Source: Bacteroidales bacterium
GTDB taxonomy: Bacteria; Bacteroidota; Bacteroidia; Bacteroidales; Paludibacteraceae
Direction: 5' to 3'
Assembly (NCBI GenBank): GCA_015061115.1
Contig: SUXE01000020.1
Location: 1 to 59,921 of the forward strand
Length of the DNA: 59,921 nucleotides
Below the pieces are notes generated by a model that was not told the origin of the DNA, made no database searches, and saw only the letters and a program-made list of their open reading frames with translations. Numbering within the stretch: the stretch's first letter is position 1; the number at the start of each line of letters is the position of its first letter. The translations under genes and the position numbers were made by a program. This document shows positions 8,233 through 16,126 of this stretch, one piece after another.

Positions 8233-9327
8233 ATGGAGCATAACAAATTCAGTTTGGAGGGGATATTTGATTTATGTCAACAATATCGCAACGATATTTA
8301 TGAGCGTAAGGATTTAAAGCAGGTCCTTAATCGCCGCAAAGTTCGTTTCATCAATCCAGAAGGGAAATTCGATTACGCATATTTCGGTGATTTCTATTTC
8401 AAGTCAATGGAAAGAATGATGTTGGTGACAAATAATCGTGCCTATACCAGATACCATCAATGCGATCAAATGGAAAATTATCTGTGGTCGACGGTGCCTG
8501 TCATATTCGCAGGGGTGCAGACCGGTTATCGAGATGATACTGGTAGGGAAATTTACACTGGAGATATCGTGTCTGTAAACGAAGAAGACGGGAAACATGA
8601 ATTCACTTCCGTAGTGAGATATCTACCATTTGCGTCGGAACCAAGTTTGATCTGCGACAACTTCGACGTAATGTTTTCAATGTGCAAACACGGAATCCAC
8701 GTCGTAGGCACAGCATACAGCGAGATGAATAGAGAAATGTTTGATTTCTTCGATTCTCATTTTGTATTCTGGCCCACGTCGCAATTCTATATGAATGGAA
8801 TGTCAACAGAAGAAGTCATAAAAAGAGCCGCGACAGCTAAGAATGCCCCAAGTTTCCTAGAAGGTTGTGAACCAATCAAAAACAGAGGCAACAAAACCCT
8901 TTACTCCGACATCAACAACGCCATGCACGGAAATTTCCAGCTTGTATGTGTAGACGGAGATGAGTTTATCGACGACCACGAAGGTCCATGCAGCACACTG
9001 TATGCCGACAACATTCCAGACGACTACGAAGGTGAGATACGTAACATCCGTCTCAACGAAGAAGCCGACAGTGTAGCAGACCGACTCAAAGATTCATTAA
9101 ATGAATTCATGATCTATGCGCACCGTCATCCTGAGACAAAATTCATCATCTGCGACTTTGCCAAGTCGCTATTTCTCAATGAGAGCGAGAAACGAGAAGT
9201 AGCGAAGTTGTTCAGTCCCCTTCGTCAATACAACATCACCAACGTCGTGCTACCATCGTGGATTTCAATATGGTTAGTGACAGAAGACACATTGGATTAT
9301 ATGTGTGGAGGCATTCCGAATTCATAA
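8233..9327 (+). CDS. YopX-domain protein with C-terminal A1S_2505-like domain
   Basis: A 364-residue protein. Residues about 90-170 carry the YopX phage-protein pattern, TGYRDDTGREIYTGDIVSVN followed by a short beta-rich stretch and HGIHVVGT. The C-terminal part (about 230-355) runs FQLVCVDGDEFIDDHEGPCS, then ETKFIICDFAKSLFLNESEK, REVAKLF and NITNVVLPSWI. That resembles the A1S_2505-type domain of phage and prophage proteins, in which a glycine-containing strand precedes an IA-LF helix and an N-x-x-LP end. Its function is unknown. It has a strong ribosome site and stands alone between two gaps. GC content is higher than in the helicase gene, so the island may be a patchwork. Confidence 0.65.
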   Translation: MEHNKFSLEGIFDLCQQYRNDIYERKDLKQVLNRRKVRFINPEGKFDYAYFGDFYFKSMERMMLVTNNRAYTRYHQCDQMENYLWSTVPVIFAGVQTGYRDDTGREIYTGDIVSVNEEDGKHEFTSVVRYLPFASEPSLICDNFDVMFSMCKHGIHVVGTAYSEMNREMFDFFDSHFVFWPTSQFYMNGMSTEEVIKRAATAKNAPSFLEGCEPIKNRGNKTLYSDINNAMHGNFQLVCVDGDEFIDDHEGPCSTLYADNIPDDYEGEIRNIRLNEEADSVADRLKDSLNEFMIYAHRHPETKFIICDFAKSLFLNESEKREVAKLFSPLRQYNITNVVLPSWISIWLVTEDTLDYMCGGIPNS

Positions 9328-9495
9328 TTCATAATGCGTAATTGTGGGGAAATGCATCTGATGGGATTTGTCCGTAGGGGCGATTCCTTGGGGTCGCCCT
9401 GACCATAAATCCAAAAAAATTACGTTGTCAGACGTTATATATTGGTAAAAAATATGATAATGGATTTCATTCATTACCCCTTTAGGGGTTATAGG
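9325..9495 (-). repeat. Composite dispersed repeats (families B, C and A inverted)
   Basis: Immediately after the YopX-like gene come ATTCATAATTCATAATGCGT (family B), a GGGCGA...TCGCCC palindrome (about 9376-9401, family C; relative at 35177-35203), and an inverted family A copy (9417-9495) ending in TACCCCTTTAGGGGTTA. This fills most of the 363-base gap 9328-9690. The remaining 200 bases are AT-rich with no supported gene. Confidence 0.6.
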
Positions 9496-9690
9496 AAGCG
9501 ACGGATATCGATTTATTTTGAATTTATTACGGAATTGATGAAGCAAACAAACAAAAGATTTCTTGAAGAAAAATGTAAAATGCTAAATAACACACAAATT
9601 GTCTTGCGATTAAAAGATTTGTGTGATAAATTTGGCATTAGGCAAACCGAAAGAATATAATATCTTAATAATAATTAATATCTAACAGAA

Positions 9691-10464
9691 ATGGAAAAGA
9701 ATTTATTGTGTAGGACATATTTTCAGACACATGATACAGGCTTTGCTCCCAACCCTTGCCATGGATTTCTTACATTAGCAAACTGTATGAAAAAAATTAG
9801 GAAATCCACACCAACACTGATAAAAAGCAATAATGAAGTTTGGATAGCTGGCTTTTGTGGAATAGACCTAAGCCAAAAAGTATGCAAAGGACAAAAGGAT
9901 AATGTCCAAAAATTGATTTATTTAGCCAAGGTAACAAAATATGTTGATTACAAAACATATTGGAATGCCCCTAAATTTCAATGTAAAAAGCCGTTGTCAG
10001 AAGAAGCATTTGAAAAGAAATACCATCCAAAGAGCATAAAAGAAATAAAAGAAAAATTAGGAAAAAATTTCATAGACATAACTGACCTTTCTTATCAAGA
10101 GATTTGTGGCGATAACATATGGACTGGAATTGATGAAAATACGGAAATGACAACAATTAAAAAAAGTGGTTGCGGAGGAGGAAAAAAGATTCAAACTAAA
10201 CCAGTAAAGAATCTTGACATCTGGAATCATAATGGAGGTTGGGAATATGACAAAAAAGGAGAAAACGTTTTAATTTGTGATGAGTTCTATTATTTCGGTG
10301 CTGATAATGCATTAGATATACCACAAATCAAAAACTACTTGCATCCTAAACACCGGCATAAAGACATCCATGACCAAACACTTATAAAAGAGTTAATTGA
10401 ATTTGTTAGAAATAACAAACAACATCTAAAGGATCTAAAAAACAACGGAGTATATGAAAGTTAG
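9691..10464 (+). CDS. Nmad2-type protein (nucleotide modification associated domain 2)
   Basis: A 257-residue protein matching the Nmad2 pattern: N-terminal DTGFAPNPCHGFLTLANCMK followed by KKIRK and NNEVWIAGFCG, and a C-terminal VLICDEFYYFGADNALDIP. Nmad domains were predicted by comparative genomics to act in hypermodification of DNA bases or its control. No enzymatic activity can be read from the sequence. The HDTG, NPCHG and GCGGGKK stretches are notable. The end overlaps the Nmad3 gene by 11 bases, so the two are translationally coupled and probably work together. Very AT-rich, like the helicase-nuclease gene upstream. Confidence 0.75.
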   Translation: MEKNLLCRTYFQTHDTGFAPNPCHGFLTLANCMKKIRKSTPTLIKSNNEVWIAGFCGIDLSQKVCKGQKDNVQKLIYLAKVTKYVDYKTYWNAPKFQCKKPLSEEAFEKKYHPKSIKEIKEKLGKNFIDITDLSYQEICGDNIWTGIDENTEMTTIKKSGCGGGKKIQTKPVKNLDIWNHNGGWEYDKKGENVLICDEFYYFGADNALDIPQIKNYLHPKHRHKDIHDQTLIKELIEFVRNNKQHLKDLKNNGVYES

Positions 10465-11251
10465 TCTAAGTAGAAAAGGTTTTGATTCTGGTTACGGAAA
10501 AATTCCCAGTCCAATTTTACCAGACGGGACGCTTTTAACAATGCCAATCCCCGATTCTGGAGCAATTCAAAACTCGTATGAAAGTTTAGTATATCAAGGC
10601 AAATCATACTATGATATCATAAAGGAATTATCACCAAACACTAAGATAAAGCCTCAAGATAACTGTCATTTGGATCCAGACCTTTTTTCGAATTGTAAAT
10701 CCAGAGAACTAGGTTGGAAACCTTCTTTTGGTCAAACAGGAGCCGCTTTATCTCATCTAAATAAACAAGGCTTTGGATTAGAAGATCTTTTCCTATTCTT
10801 CGGATGGTTTAGAGAAACAGAATCCTTTAATGGCCAACTAAGATATCGCAAGAATGCACCTGATATACATATCATATTTGGTTACATGCAAGTTGGTGAA
10901 ATGATTGAATCAAATGAAGATGTGCCATCATGGCTCAAAAATCATCCACATGCAGACGACAATCATTGGAAAAAGAAAAACTGCATCTATACACCAACAC
11001 AAAATCTTACGTTCATGAATGAGACTCCAGGAGCAGGACTTCTAAAATTCGACCCAAAGAGAGTTCTTACAAAAACTGGATGTTCACGTACAATATGGGA
11101 TTTGCCTGATTTTTTCAAAGAAATTGAAATGACATATCATTCTCAAAATTCATGGAAGGATTATGGATTCAAATCAGCAGATAAAGGACAAGAATTTGTA
11201 TTTACGCCAAATGCAGAAGCTTTAGACTGGATAAAGGATATAATAAAATAA
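10454..11251 (+). CDS. Nmad3-type protein (nucleotide modification associated domain 3)
   Basis: A 265-residue protein beginning KVSLSRKGFDSGYGKIPSPI, the hallmark of the Nmad3 family, followed by LPDGTLLTMPIPDSG. Also conserved-looking are HLDPDL (about 72-77), FGQTGAALSHL, DLFLFFGWFRE, IHIIFGYMQVGE and NHPHAD. The many conserved polar residues suggest an enzyme. The family is predicted to take part in nucleotide or DNA-base modification and is often encoded next to Nmad2, as here with an 11-base overlap. Normal length. No methylase or restriction gene lies beside the pair, so the target is open. About 60 bases after the stop begins a multi-hairpin RNA candidate. Confidence 0.8.
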   Translation: MKVSLSRKGFDSGYGKIPSPILPDGTLLTMPIPDSGAIQNSYESLVYQGKSYYDIIKELSPNTKIKPQDNCHLDPDLFSNCKSRELGWKPSFGQTGAALSHLNKQGFGLEDLFLFFGWFRETESFNGQLRYRKNAPDIHIIFGYMQVGEMIESNEDVPSWLKNHPHADDNHWKKKNCIYTPTQNLTFMNETPGAGLLKFDPKRVLTKTGCSRTIWDLPDFFKEIEMTYHSQNSWKDYGFKSADKGQEFVFTPNAEALDWIKDIIK

Positions 11252-11313
11252 TTATTATTCATTCTCCAAATAATCATTCCTCTCTTCGATTACCCCCTCA
11301 GGTAGGTTTAGAT

Positions 11314-11388
11314 CTGATTGCATCCCAATCAGCCACGTAGTAGTGGCAGATTGGTAGACGTGTGCGTTAGCTCACGATGGGAATGCAA
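11314..11388 (+). ncRNA. Candidate structured RNA with alternative hairpins
   Basis: A closing stem pairs TTGCATCCCA (11318-11327) with TGGGAATGCAA (11378-11388). Inside, CCAATC-A-GCCAC (11325-11336) pairs with GTGGC-A-GATTGG (11343-11354) and CGTG (11359-11362) with CACG (11373-11376). An alternative hairpin CTGATTG/CAATCAG (11314-11332) competes for the same CAATC. The middle also resembles the D-arm of a class II tRNA (GATTGGTAGAC), but no T-arm is present. No known RNA family is recognised, and the strand is assumed from the upstream gene. Confidence 0.45.
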
Positions 11389-11476
11389 GAAATAATTCAT
11401 GGATAATTAATGGGCATTCGTGTTATTATAAATGCTCATTCCAAAATTTAACGTTTCCACAAACAAAAAATCAGTA

Positions 11477-11734
11477 CTGTCTTCCAGACAGATTCTTCCA
11501 CACTCTTCTACACCCGAGACTTTGTCCCGGGTTACTCTCGCTTCGCTCTGTATTGCCTTCCAGGCAACAAACATAGAGGTCGCATTTCTCGCGTCTGGAA
11601 GACGCTATTTCTGTAACCGGGGATGCCGAAGTGTGCTACGAAGTAGTGCACTGGCATCCTCGGTTATCACGCATACCGAGACTCTACATTTCCTAACGAA
11701 ACAAATAAGAGAAGTGTGCTACAAAGTAGTGCAC
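11477..11734. repeat. Cluster of short perfect palindromes
   Basis: Hairpins at 11477-11491 (CTGTC/GACAG), 11512-11532 (ACCCGAGAC/GTCCCGGGT), 11553-11567 (TTGCCT/AGGCAA), 11591-11605 (GCGTCT/AGACGC), a long nested one at 11615-11665 (AACCGGGGATGCC/GGCATCCTCGGTT enclosing AGTGTGCTAC/GTAGTGCACT), and a second copy of the inner hairpin at 11714-11734. Several share a CTTCCAG or CTGGAAG word. Probably REP-like dispersed elements. Confidence 0.6.
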
Positions 11735-11783
11735 GGCATCCACGGCTATCACACATACTAAGGCTTTGCATTTCCATACACAC

Positions 11784-11822
11784 AAAAAAAGAGACGTTGC
11801 ATCGCAACGTCTCTGAAAAAAA
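11784..11822 (-). terminator. Terminator of the yicC-bactofilin operon
   Basis: A perfect stem GAGACGTTGC/GCAACGTCTC with an ATC loop (GAT on the minus strand) is followed on the minus strand by seven T. It lies 20 bases after the bactofilin stop. Confidence 0.85.
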
Positions 11823-11842
11823 ACAACCGTCGTTAAAACGAA

Positions 11843-12223
11843 TTATTTTTTAAGCTGTGGGTTCTGTGGCTGAGGTCCATTTGCCTGGCTCATATCACAG
11901 TTACCAGTGAATTTAGCGTTAGGCTCAACAGACAAAATCTTTGTCTTGATCTCTCCCTCAACTCTTGAAGTTGCCTTCAAATGTAGAGCTTCTGTCACTA
12001 CAAGTTTTCCTGTGAACTTACCTAAGATTTCCGCATTTATGCACTCCAATGTGCCTTCCATGGCTCCATTCTGACCGATGATGACCTTTCCTCTACACTT
12101 CAATGTTCCGTTGATCTGTCCATCCAAACGGAAATTTGTATCAGATGTGATATCACCCGTCATCTTTGTTCCGGCTGCAATAATATTATACTGCGAGCTC
12201 TGTGTTTCGTTTTCTTTTGACAT
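11843..12223 (-). CDS. Bactofilin (polymer-forming cytoskeletal protein)
   Basis: A 126-residue DUF583/bactofilin protein. The core is a run of short beta-helix repeats: TKMTGDITSDTNFRLDGQIN, GTLKCRGKVIIGQNGAMEGT, LECINAEILGKFTG and so on. Flexible N- and C-terminal tails (the end is NGPQPQNPQLKK) are as usual. Bactofilins polymerise without nucleotide into filaments at the membrane and influence cell shape and envelope synthesis. It is the last gene of the leftward operon yicC-gmk-nadD-pheS, 27 bases after pheS and just before the terminator. Confidence 0.9.
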   Translation of the reverse strand: MSKENETQSSQYNIIAAGTKMTGDITSDTNFRLDGQINGTLKCRGKVIIGQNGAMEGTLECINAEILGKFTGKLVVTEALHLKATSRVEGEIKTKILSVEPNAKFTGNCDMSQANGPQPQNPQLKK

Positions 12224-12250
12224 AAATTTGCTGTTTATGTTAAACTTTCA

Positions 12251-13270
12251 TTAATAAGCTGATTTGAACTGTTCAAGGAATCTCACGTCGTTCTCTGAGA
12301 ACATACGCAAATCCTTGACTCTGTACTTCAAGTTTGTGATTCGCTCTACTCCTAGTCCGAACGCATAACCTGAATATACTTTGCTGTCGATACCGCACGC
12401 CTCCAAAACGGCTGGATCCACCATACCACATCCAAGAATCTCTACCCATCCTGTGTTCTTACAGAACGCACAACCTACACCTCCACAGATGTTGCATGAG
12501 ATATCCATCTCTGCGCTTGGCTCTGTGAATGGGAAATATGACGGACGCAAACGGATCTGTGTCTGCTCTCCAAACATCTCCTTGGCAAAATAAAGCAATG
12601 CCTGCTTTAGATCCGCAAACGAAATATTCTTGTCGATATACAATCCCTCTACCTGATGGAAGAAACAGTGTGCACGGTATGAGATAGCCTCATTACGGTA
12701 TACTCGTCCTGGGCATAGCACACGGATTGGCGGCTTCTGGCTAGTCATCACGCGCGACTGCACTGATGATGTGTGTGTACGTAGCAATACGTCTGGATCA
12801 CGTGTGATGAAGAATGTGTCCTGCATATCACGTGCCGGATGCTCTGGTGGGAAATTAAGAGCTGAGAACACATGCCAGTCGTCCTCAACCTCTGGACCCT
12901 CTGCGATAGAGAAACCGATACGTGAGAAGATATCCACAATCTCATTCTTTACCAGTGATAGCGGATGACGTGTTCCTACTTCAATCGGATCTGGTGTACG
13001 AGTCACATCTGGAGCGTCTGCCTGAGCCTGTTTAGCCTCAAACTCTGCCTTCATCTCTGCGATACGCTCTGTTGCTTTTGTCTTCAACTCGTTCAATAGA
13101 CCTCCTATCTCTCTCTTCTGGTCTGCCGCTACATTCTTGAAGTCGTTGAACAATGAAGAAATCTCTCCTTTCTTGCTCAAATATTTGATTCTAAGAGCCT
13201 CCAACTGTTCTGCATTCTCTGCTGAAAGCTTGGAAACTTCTTCAAGAAGTTCACTTATTCTATCTCTCAT
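12251..13270 (-). CDS. pheS: Phenylalanyl-tRNA synthetase alpha subunit
   Basis: 339 residues, the usual length. An N-terminal coiled-coil tRNA-binding arm (residues 1-90) is followed by the class II catalytic core: TRHPLSLVKNEIVDIFSRIG, the motif 2 region RVLCPGRVYRNEAISYRAH with FHQVEGLYID, and the motif 3 region YAFGLGVERI. It charges tRNA-Phe together with PheT, which is not in this window. It starts one base after the nadD stop, so the two are co-transcribed. Confidence 0.97.
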   Translation of the reverse strand: MRDRISELLEEVSKLSAENAEQLEALRIKYLSKKGEISSLFNDFKNVAADQKREIGGLLNELKTKATERIAEMKAEFEAKQAQADAPDVTRTPDPIEVGTRHPLSLVKNEIVDIFSRIGFSIAEGPEVEDDWHVFSALNFPPEHPARDMQDTFFITRDPDVLLRTHTSSVQSRVMTSQKPPIRVLCPGRVYRNEAISYRAHCFFHQVEGLYIDKNISFADLKQALLYFAKEMFGEQTQIRLRPSYFPFTEPSAEMDISCNICGGVGCAFCKNTGWVEILGCGMVDPAVLEACGIDSKVYSGYAFGLGVERITNLKYRVKDLRMFSENDVRFLEQFKSAY

Positions 13271-13271
13271 T

Positions 13272-13850
13272 TTATTCTAATTTTTTCATTTTTCTTATTT
13301 CAGTGCAGACATCGTCGTAGATGCCACATGGCAGAAAGAATCTCACATCCCTGCCCTTCTCTATTGATTCTCTGATGAATGTAGACGACACTTCTATTAT
13401 CGGTGTCTCTATCCTGCTCATATTTTCATATGGCAGTTCATCTGTGTATCCTCGACGTGGATATACCATGATGTGATACTTTTCAAGAATCTTATCGTAG
13501 TTTCGCCACTTTGAGAAAACTTCCACGTTGTCGGCTCCCATAAGCAGGATATACTCGTGCTCAGGATGCTCATGTCTCAGATATTCCAAAGTGTCGTATG
13601 TGTAAGACGGGATTGGAAGTCCAAACTCAACATCTGAAACCTCAATCTTGCTGTATCCTTCCACGGCTTTACGAAGCAGGTTCAGCCTCACTTCGTTTGG
13701 AAGCAATGTGTTGCCTGCCTTCAACGGGTTCAATGGCGACACTACCATCACCACCTTATCCACACCTCCATACTCAGCCACATAATTCGCCAATGCAACG
13801 TGTCCGATATGAACTGGGTTGAACGAGCCGAAAAACAATGCAATCTTCAT
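13272..13850 (-). CDS. nadD: Nicotinate-nucleotide adenylyltransferase
   Basis: 192 residues. The nucleotidyltransferase signature GSFNPVHIGH is at residues 8-17, the LLMGADNV segment about 102-109, and the C-terminal ISSTFIR-like motif reads VSSTFIRESI. It adenylates nicotinate mononucleotide to deamido-NAD in NAD synthesis. It lies 22 bases after gmk in the same leftward operon. Confidence 0.95.
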   Translation of the reverse strand: MKIALFFGSFNPVHIGHVALANYVAEYGGVDKVVMVVSPLNPLKAGNTLLPNEVRLNLLRKAVEGYSKIEVSDVEFGLPIPSYTYDTLEYLRHEHPEHEYILLMGADNVEVFSKWRNYDKILEKYHIMVYPRRGYTDELPYENMSRIETPIIEVSSTFIRESIEKGRDVRFFLPCGIYDDVCTEIRKMKKLE

Positions 13851-13872
13851 CCGCGTCTTTACTTTTTATGAT

Positions 13873-14448
13873 TTATGCCTCCAGATAATCCTTGATAACT
13901 CTCTCGATCTCTGCCTTGGCTGTCTCCAAATCGTCGTTAACGACAACCTTGTCGAACTTGTCGGCAAAAGACAACTCAAAAGCTGCACGCTCAATTCTCT
14001 TCTCAATCACCTCTGGAGCATCTGTCGCGCGTCCGACCAAACGGGCACGCAAAGTCTCGATGCTTGGTGGCTGGATGAATACGGACATCGCTCTGTCGCC
14101 ATAGAATTTCTTGATGTTCATTCCGCCCTTCACGTCGACATCAAAAATAGCGACCTTGCCTGCCTTTATGATTCGCTCCACCTCACTCTTCAAAGTTCCG
14201 TAGAATTTATCTGTGTATACCTCCTCATACTCAAGGAATTCGTCGTTCGCAATTTTCTGTTTGAACTCCTCCGGTGTAAGGAAATAGTACTCCACTCCAT
14301 TCTGCTCTGTGCCTCTAGGAGCACGGCTTGTGGCTGAGATAGAAAACTCAAACACATCCATCTTGCTCATCAAATGGTTGATGAGAGTGCTCTTGCCCGA
14401 ACCCGACGGTGCGGAAAATATGATGATTTTGTCTTTATTCATACTCAT
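13873..14448 (-). CDS. gmk: Guanylate kinase
   Basis: 191 residues. P-loop APSGSGKSTL (about 11-20), SISATSRAPRGTEQNGVEYY binding GMP, FLEYEEVYTDKFYGT, and the DVDVKGG Walker B. It phosphorylates GMP to GDP in purine salvage and synthesis. It is three bases downstream of the YicC-family gene, a linkage common in bacteria. An in-frame ATG two codons later is an equally possible start. Confidence 0.97.
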   Translation of the reverse strand: MSMNKDKIIIFSAPSGSGKSTLINHLMSKMDVFEFSISATSRAPRGTEQNGVEYYFLTPEEFKQKIANDEFLEYEEVYTDKFYGTLKSEVERIIKAGKVAIFDVDVKGGMNIKKFYGDRAMSVFIQPPSIETLRARLVGRATDAPEVIEKRIERAAFELSFADKFDKVVVNDDLETAKAEIERVIKDYLEA

Positions 14449-14451
14449 ATA

Positions 14452-15324
14452 TTATAGTACGTTAAGCACCTGCTCCTTGATCTGCTCAAGTTCATCCTTC
14501 ATCTTCACCACGATCATCTGCATCTCAGCCTGATTCGACTTTGATCCAAGAGTGTTGATTTCACGGCCCATCTCCTGAGCGATGAATCCAAGTTTCTTGC
14601 CTATAGCCTCATCTTTCATAGCCATAGTCTCGTAGTATGCGTTGATATGGTGGCGCAGACGGTTTTTCTCCTCGCTCACATCCAACTTCTCGATGTAGAA
14701 AATCATCTCCTGCTCGAAACGGTTCTTGTCTACCTCCACATTCAACGATGCAAGGCTCTCTCTGATTCGGCTCTTGATATTCTCAACACGGCTCTTCTCG
14801 AATGGTTCAACACTTTCAAGCAAACCTGATATTGCCTCAAGATTCTTAACAAACACATTCTTCAAAGACACACCTTCCGACTTACGGTAATCTACGATTT
14901 TCTGCAATGCCTCTTCGACAACCTTCTTTGCTGCCTCCCATTCCTCCTCGTCAATCTCCGTAAGCTCATTCTGCATCACGTCAGGCATACGAAGAAGAAG
15001 AGTCATCCAATCAGCTGGTTCAGCAACGCCTAATTCGCTTGCAGCCTCTGAAATCTGATTCTTGTAAGACGCAAGTACCGACTTGTTGATCTTGTTAGAC
15101 GATTCTGTCTCTTTAGTCTCTACAAACATCATGAAATCCACTTTACCTCTCGAAAGTGCATTTCCAATCATTGTGCGTAATTCAATCTCTTTCTCTTTGT
15201 ATACAGAGGGCATCCGAACCGAAAGATCAAGCTGTTTGCTGTTGAGCGACTTGATCTCGACGATGAATCTTTTTTTGCCATATTCACCGATTGCTCGGCC
15301 AAACCCGGTCATCGACAATACCAT
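14452..15324 (-). CDS. YicC family protein (endoribonuclease-like)
   Basis: 290 residues, the family length. Starts VLSMTGFGRA, the YicC hallmark, and ends with EAIGKKLGFIAQEMGREINT and a C-terminal helix (DELEQIKEQVLNVL). YicC proteins are stress-induced proteins for which RNase activity has been reported. The open frame continues 100 codons upstream, but those overlap the promoter (15352-15360) and the tsaB start region, so I use the ATG at 15324. First gene of the operon yicC-gmk-nadD-pheS-bactofilin. Confidence 0.92.
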   Translation of the reverse strand: MVLSMTGFGRAIGEYGKKRFIVEIKSLNSKQLDLSVRMPSVYKEKEIELRTMIGNALSRGKVDFMMFVETKETESSNKINKSVLASYKNQISEAASELGVAEPADWMTLLLRMPDVMQNELTEIDEEEWEAAKKVVEEALQKIVDYRKSEGVSLKNVFVKNLEAISGLLESVEPFEKSRVENIKSRIRESLASLNVEVDKNRFEQEMIFYIEKLDVSEEKNRLRHHINAYYETMAMKDEAIGKKLGFIAQEMGREINTLGSKSNQAEMQMIVVKMKDELEQIKEQVLNVL

Positions 15325-15351
15325 AATCTCAATTTTTACACTAAAATTAAG

Positions 15352-15360
15352 GCAAAAATA
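15352..15360 (-). promoter_or_regulatory. -7 element of the yicC operon
   Basis: The minus strand reads TATTTTTGC, 28 bases before the yicC ATG. Confidence 0.55.
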
Positions 15361-15402
15361 ACTTTTTAAATTCTTTAAGTGAACTAATTTGTGTATAAAG
15401 TG

Positions 15403-15410
15403 TACTTTTG
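15403..15410 (+). promoter_or_regulatory. -7 element of tsaB
   Basis: TACTTTTG matches TAnnTTTG, 20 bases before the ATG at 15431. It is back to back with the yicC promoter. Confidence 0.55.
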
Positions 15411-15430
15411 TTAAAAAAATATACGGAATT

Positions 15431-16126
15431 ATGGCAACAATCATAAATATCGAGACCTCCACATCGTCTTGTTCGCTCTCTTTGGCGTCGGACGGAAAGA
15501 TTTTGTTCTCGGCATGTGACCCTACTGGAATGAACCATGCGAAACTGCTTGGAGGATATGCGAAAGAGGCTGAAAATGTGTTGAAAGAGAAAAATTTGCA
15601 TCTCGACGCGGTATGCGTGAGCAAAGGTCCGGGATCCTACACAGGTCTGAGAATTGGTGTTTCGATGGCCAAAGGTTTATGTTTCGGAGCTGACGCTAAA
15701 CTAATAGCTGTAGACACTCTCGCACTGATCGCCCACACTGCGATCAAATCGGGTGCGGTGGAGTCGGACGCTCTTGTCTGCCCGATGATCGATGCCAGAA
15801 GAATGGAAGTATACGCGTCGTTCTTCGATTCCAATCTCAACCAGGTGAGAGCAACGTCGGCAGATATCATCGATGAAAACTCATACTCTGAATATCTTGG
15901 TGGCAAAAAGGTATATTTTTGCGGAAACGGATCAGACAAATGCAAAAGCGTGCTGACCGGAGCAAACGCGAATTTCATCTCAGACATCATCCCTCTTGCA
16001 GAGAACATGGTGGAGTTGAGTGAAAAGAAATATGCGGAGCAGAAGTTTGAAGACGTAGCATATTTCGAACCTGAGTATGTGAAAGAGTTTGTGGCGACGG
16101 TGGCAAAGAATAAAGTTTTGGGATAA
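15431..16126 (+). CDS. tsaB: tRNA threonylcarbamoyladenosine synthesis protein TsaB
   Basis: 231 residues. N-terminal IINIETSTSSCSLSL and VCVSKGPGSYTGLRIGVSMA KGL are the ASKHA-fold TsaB signature. It is the partner of TsaD in attaching the t6A modification to position 37 of ANN-decoding tRNAs. The ATG at 15431 is chosen because it gives the conserved N-terminus and follows the promoter. Its stop shares a base with the next start (TAATG), so the hydrolase is coupled to it. Confidence 0.95.
   Translation: MATIINIETSTSSCSLSLASDGKILFSACDPTGMNHAKLLGGYAKEAENVLKEKNLHLDAVCVSKGPGSYTGLRIGVSMAKGLCFGADAKLIAVDTLALIAHTAIKSGAVESDALVCPMIDARRMEVYASFFDSNLNQVRATSADIIDENSYSEYLGGKKVYFCGNGSDKCKSVLTGANANFISDIIPLAENMVELSEKKYAEQKFEDVAYFEPEYVKEFVATVAKNKVLG

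Larger units (their letters stand above)
11252..11842. other. Gene-free stretch with structured-RNA candidate and palindromes
   Basis: Between Nmad3 and the bactofilin gene. It contains the multi-hairpin element at 11314-11388, a series of palindromes from 11477 to 11734, and the bactofilin terminator at 11784-11822. The one open frame across it (11432-11761) is made of the palindromes and looks noncoding. Confidence 0.7.

Noticed and set aside
9442-9660. 72-codon frame before the Nmad2 gene
   Set aside because: Its first third is a dispersed repeat; no ribosome site and no recognisable family. A tiny gene from the ATG near 9580 cannot be excluded but is not supported.
11314-11388. A tRNA-Leu gene
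   Set aside because: The D-arm-like GATTGGTAGAC is suggestive, but there is no T-arm, no acceptor stem of seven pairs, and no anticodon loop in the right place.
11432-11761. 109-codon frame after the RNA candidate
   Set aside because: It is formed by the palindrome cluster; the translated product has no protein-like pattern.
13819-14337. 172-codon frame opposite gmk
   Set aside because: Antisense shadow of gmk; gmk motifs are complete on the other strand.
14452-15624. Long N-terminal extension of the YicC protein
   Set aside because: The extra 100 codons overlap the promoter region and tsaB; the family starts at VLSMTGFG.
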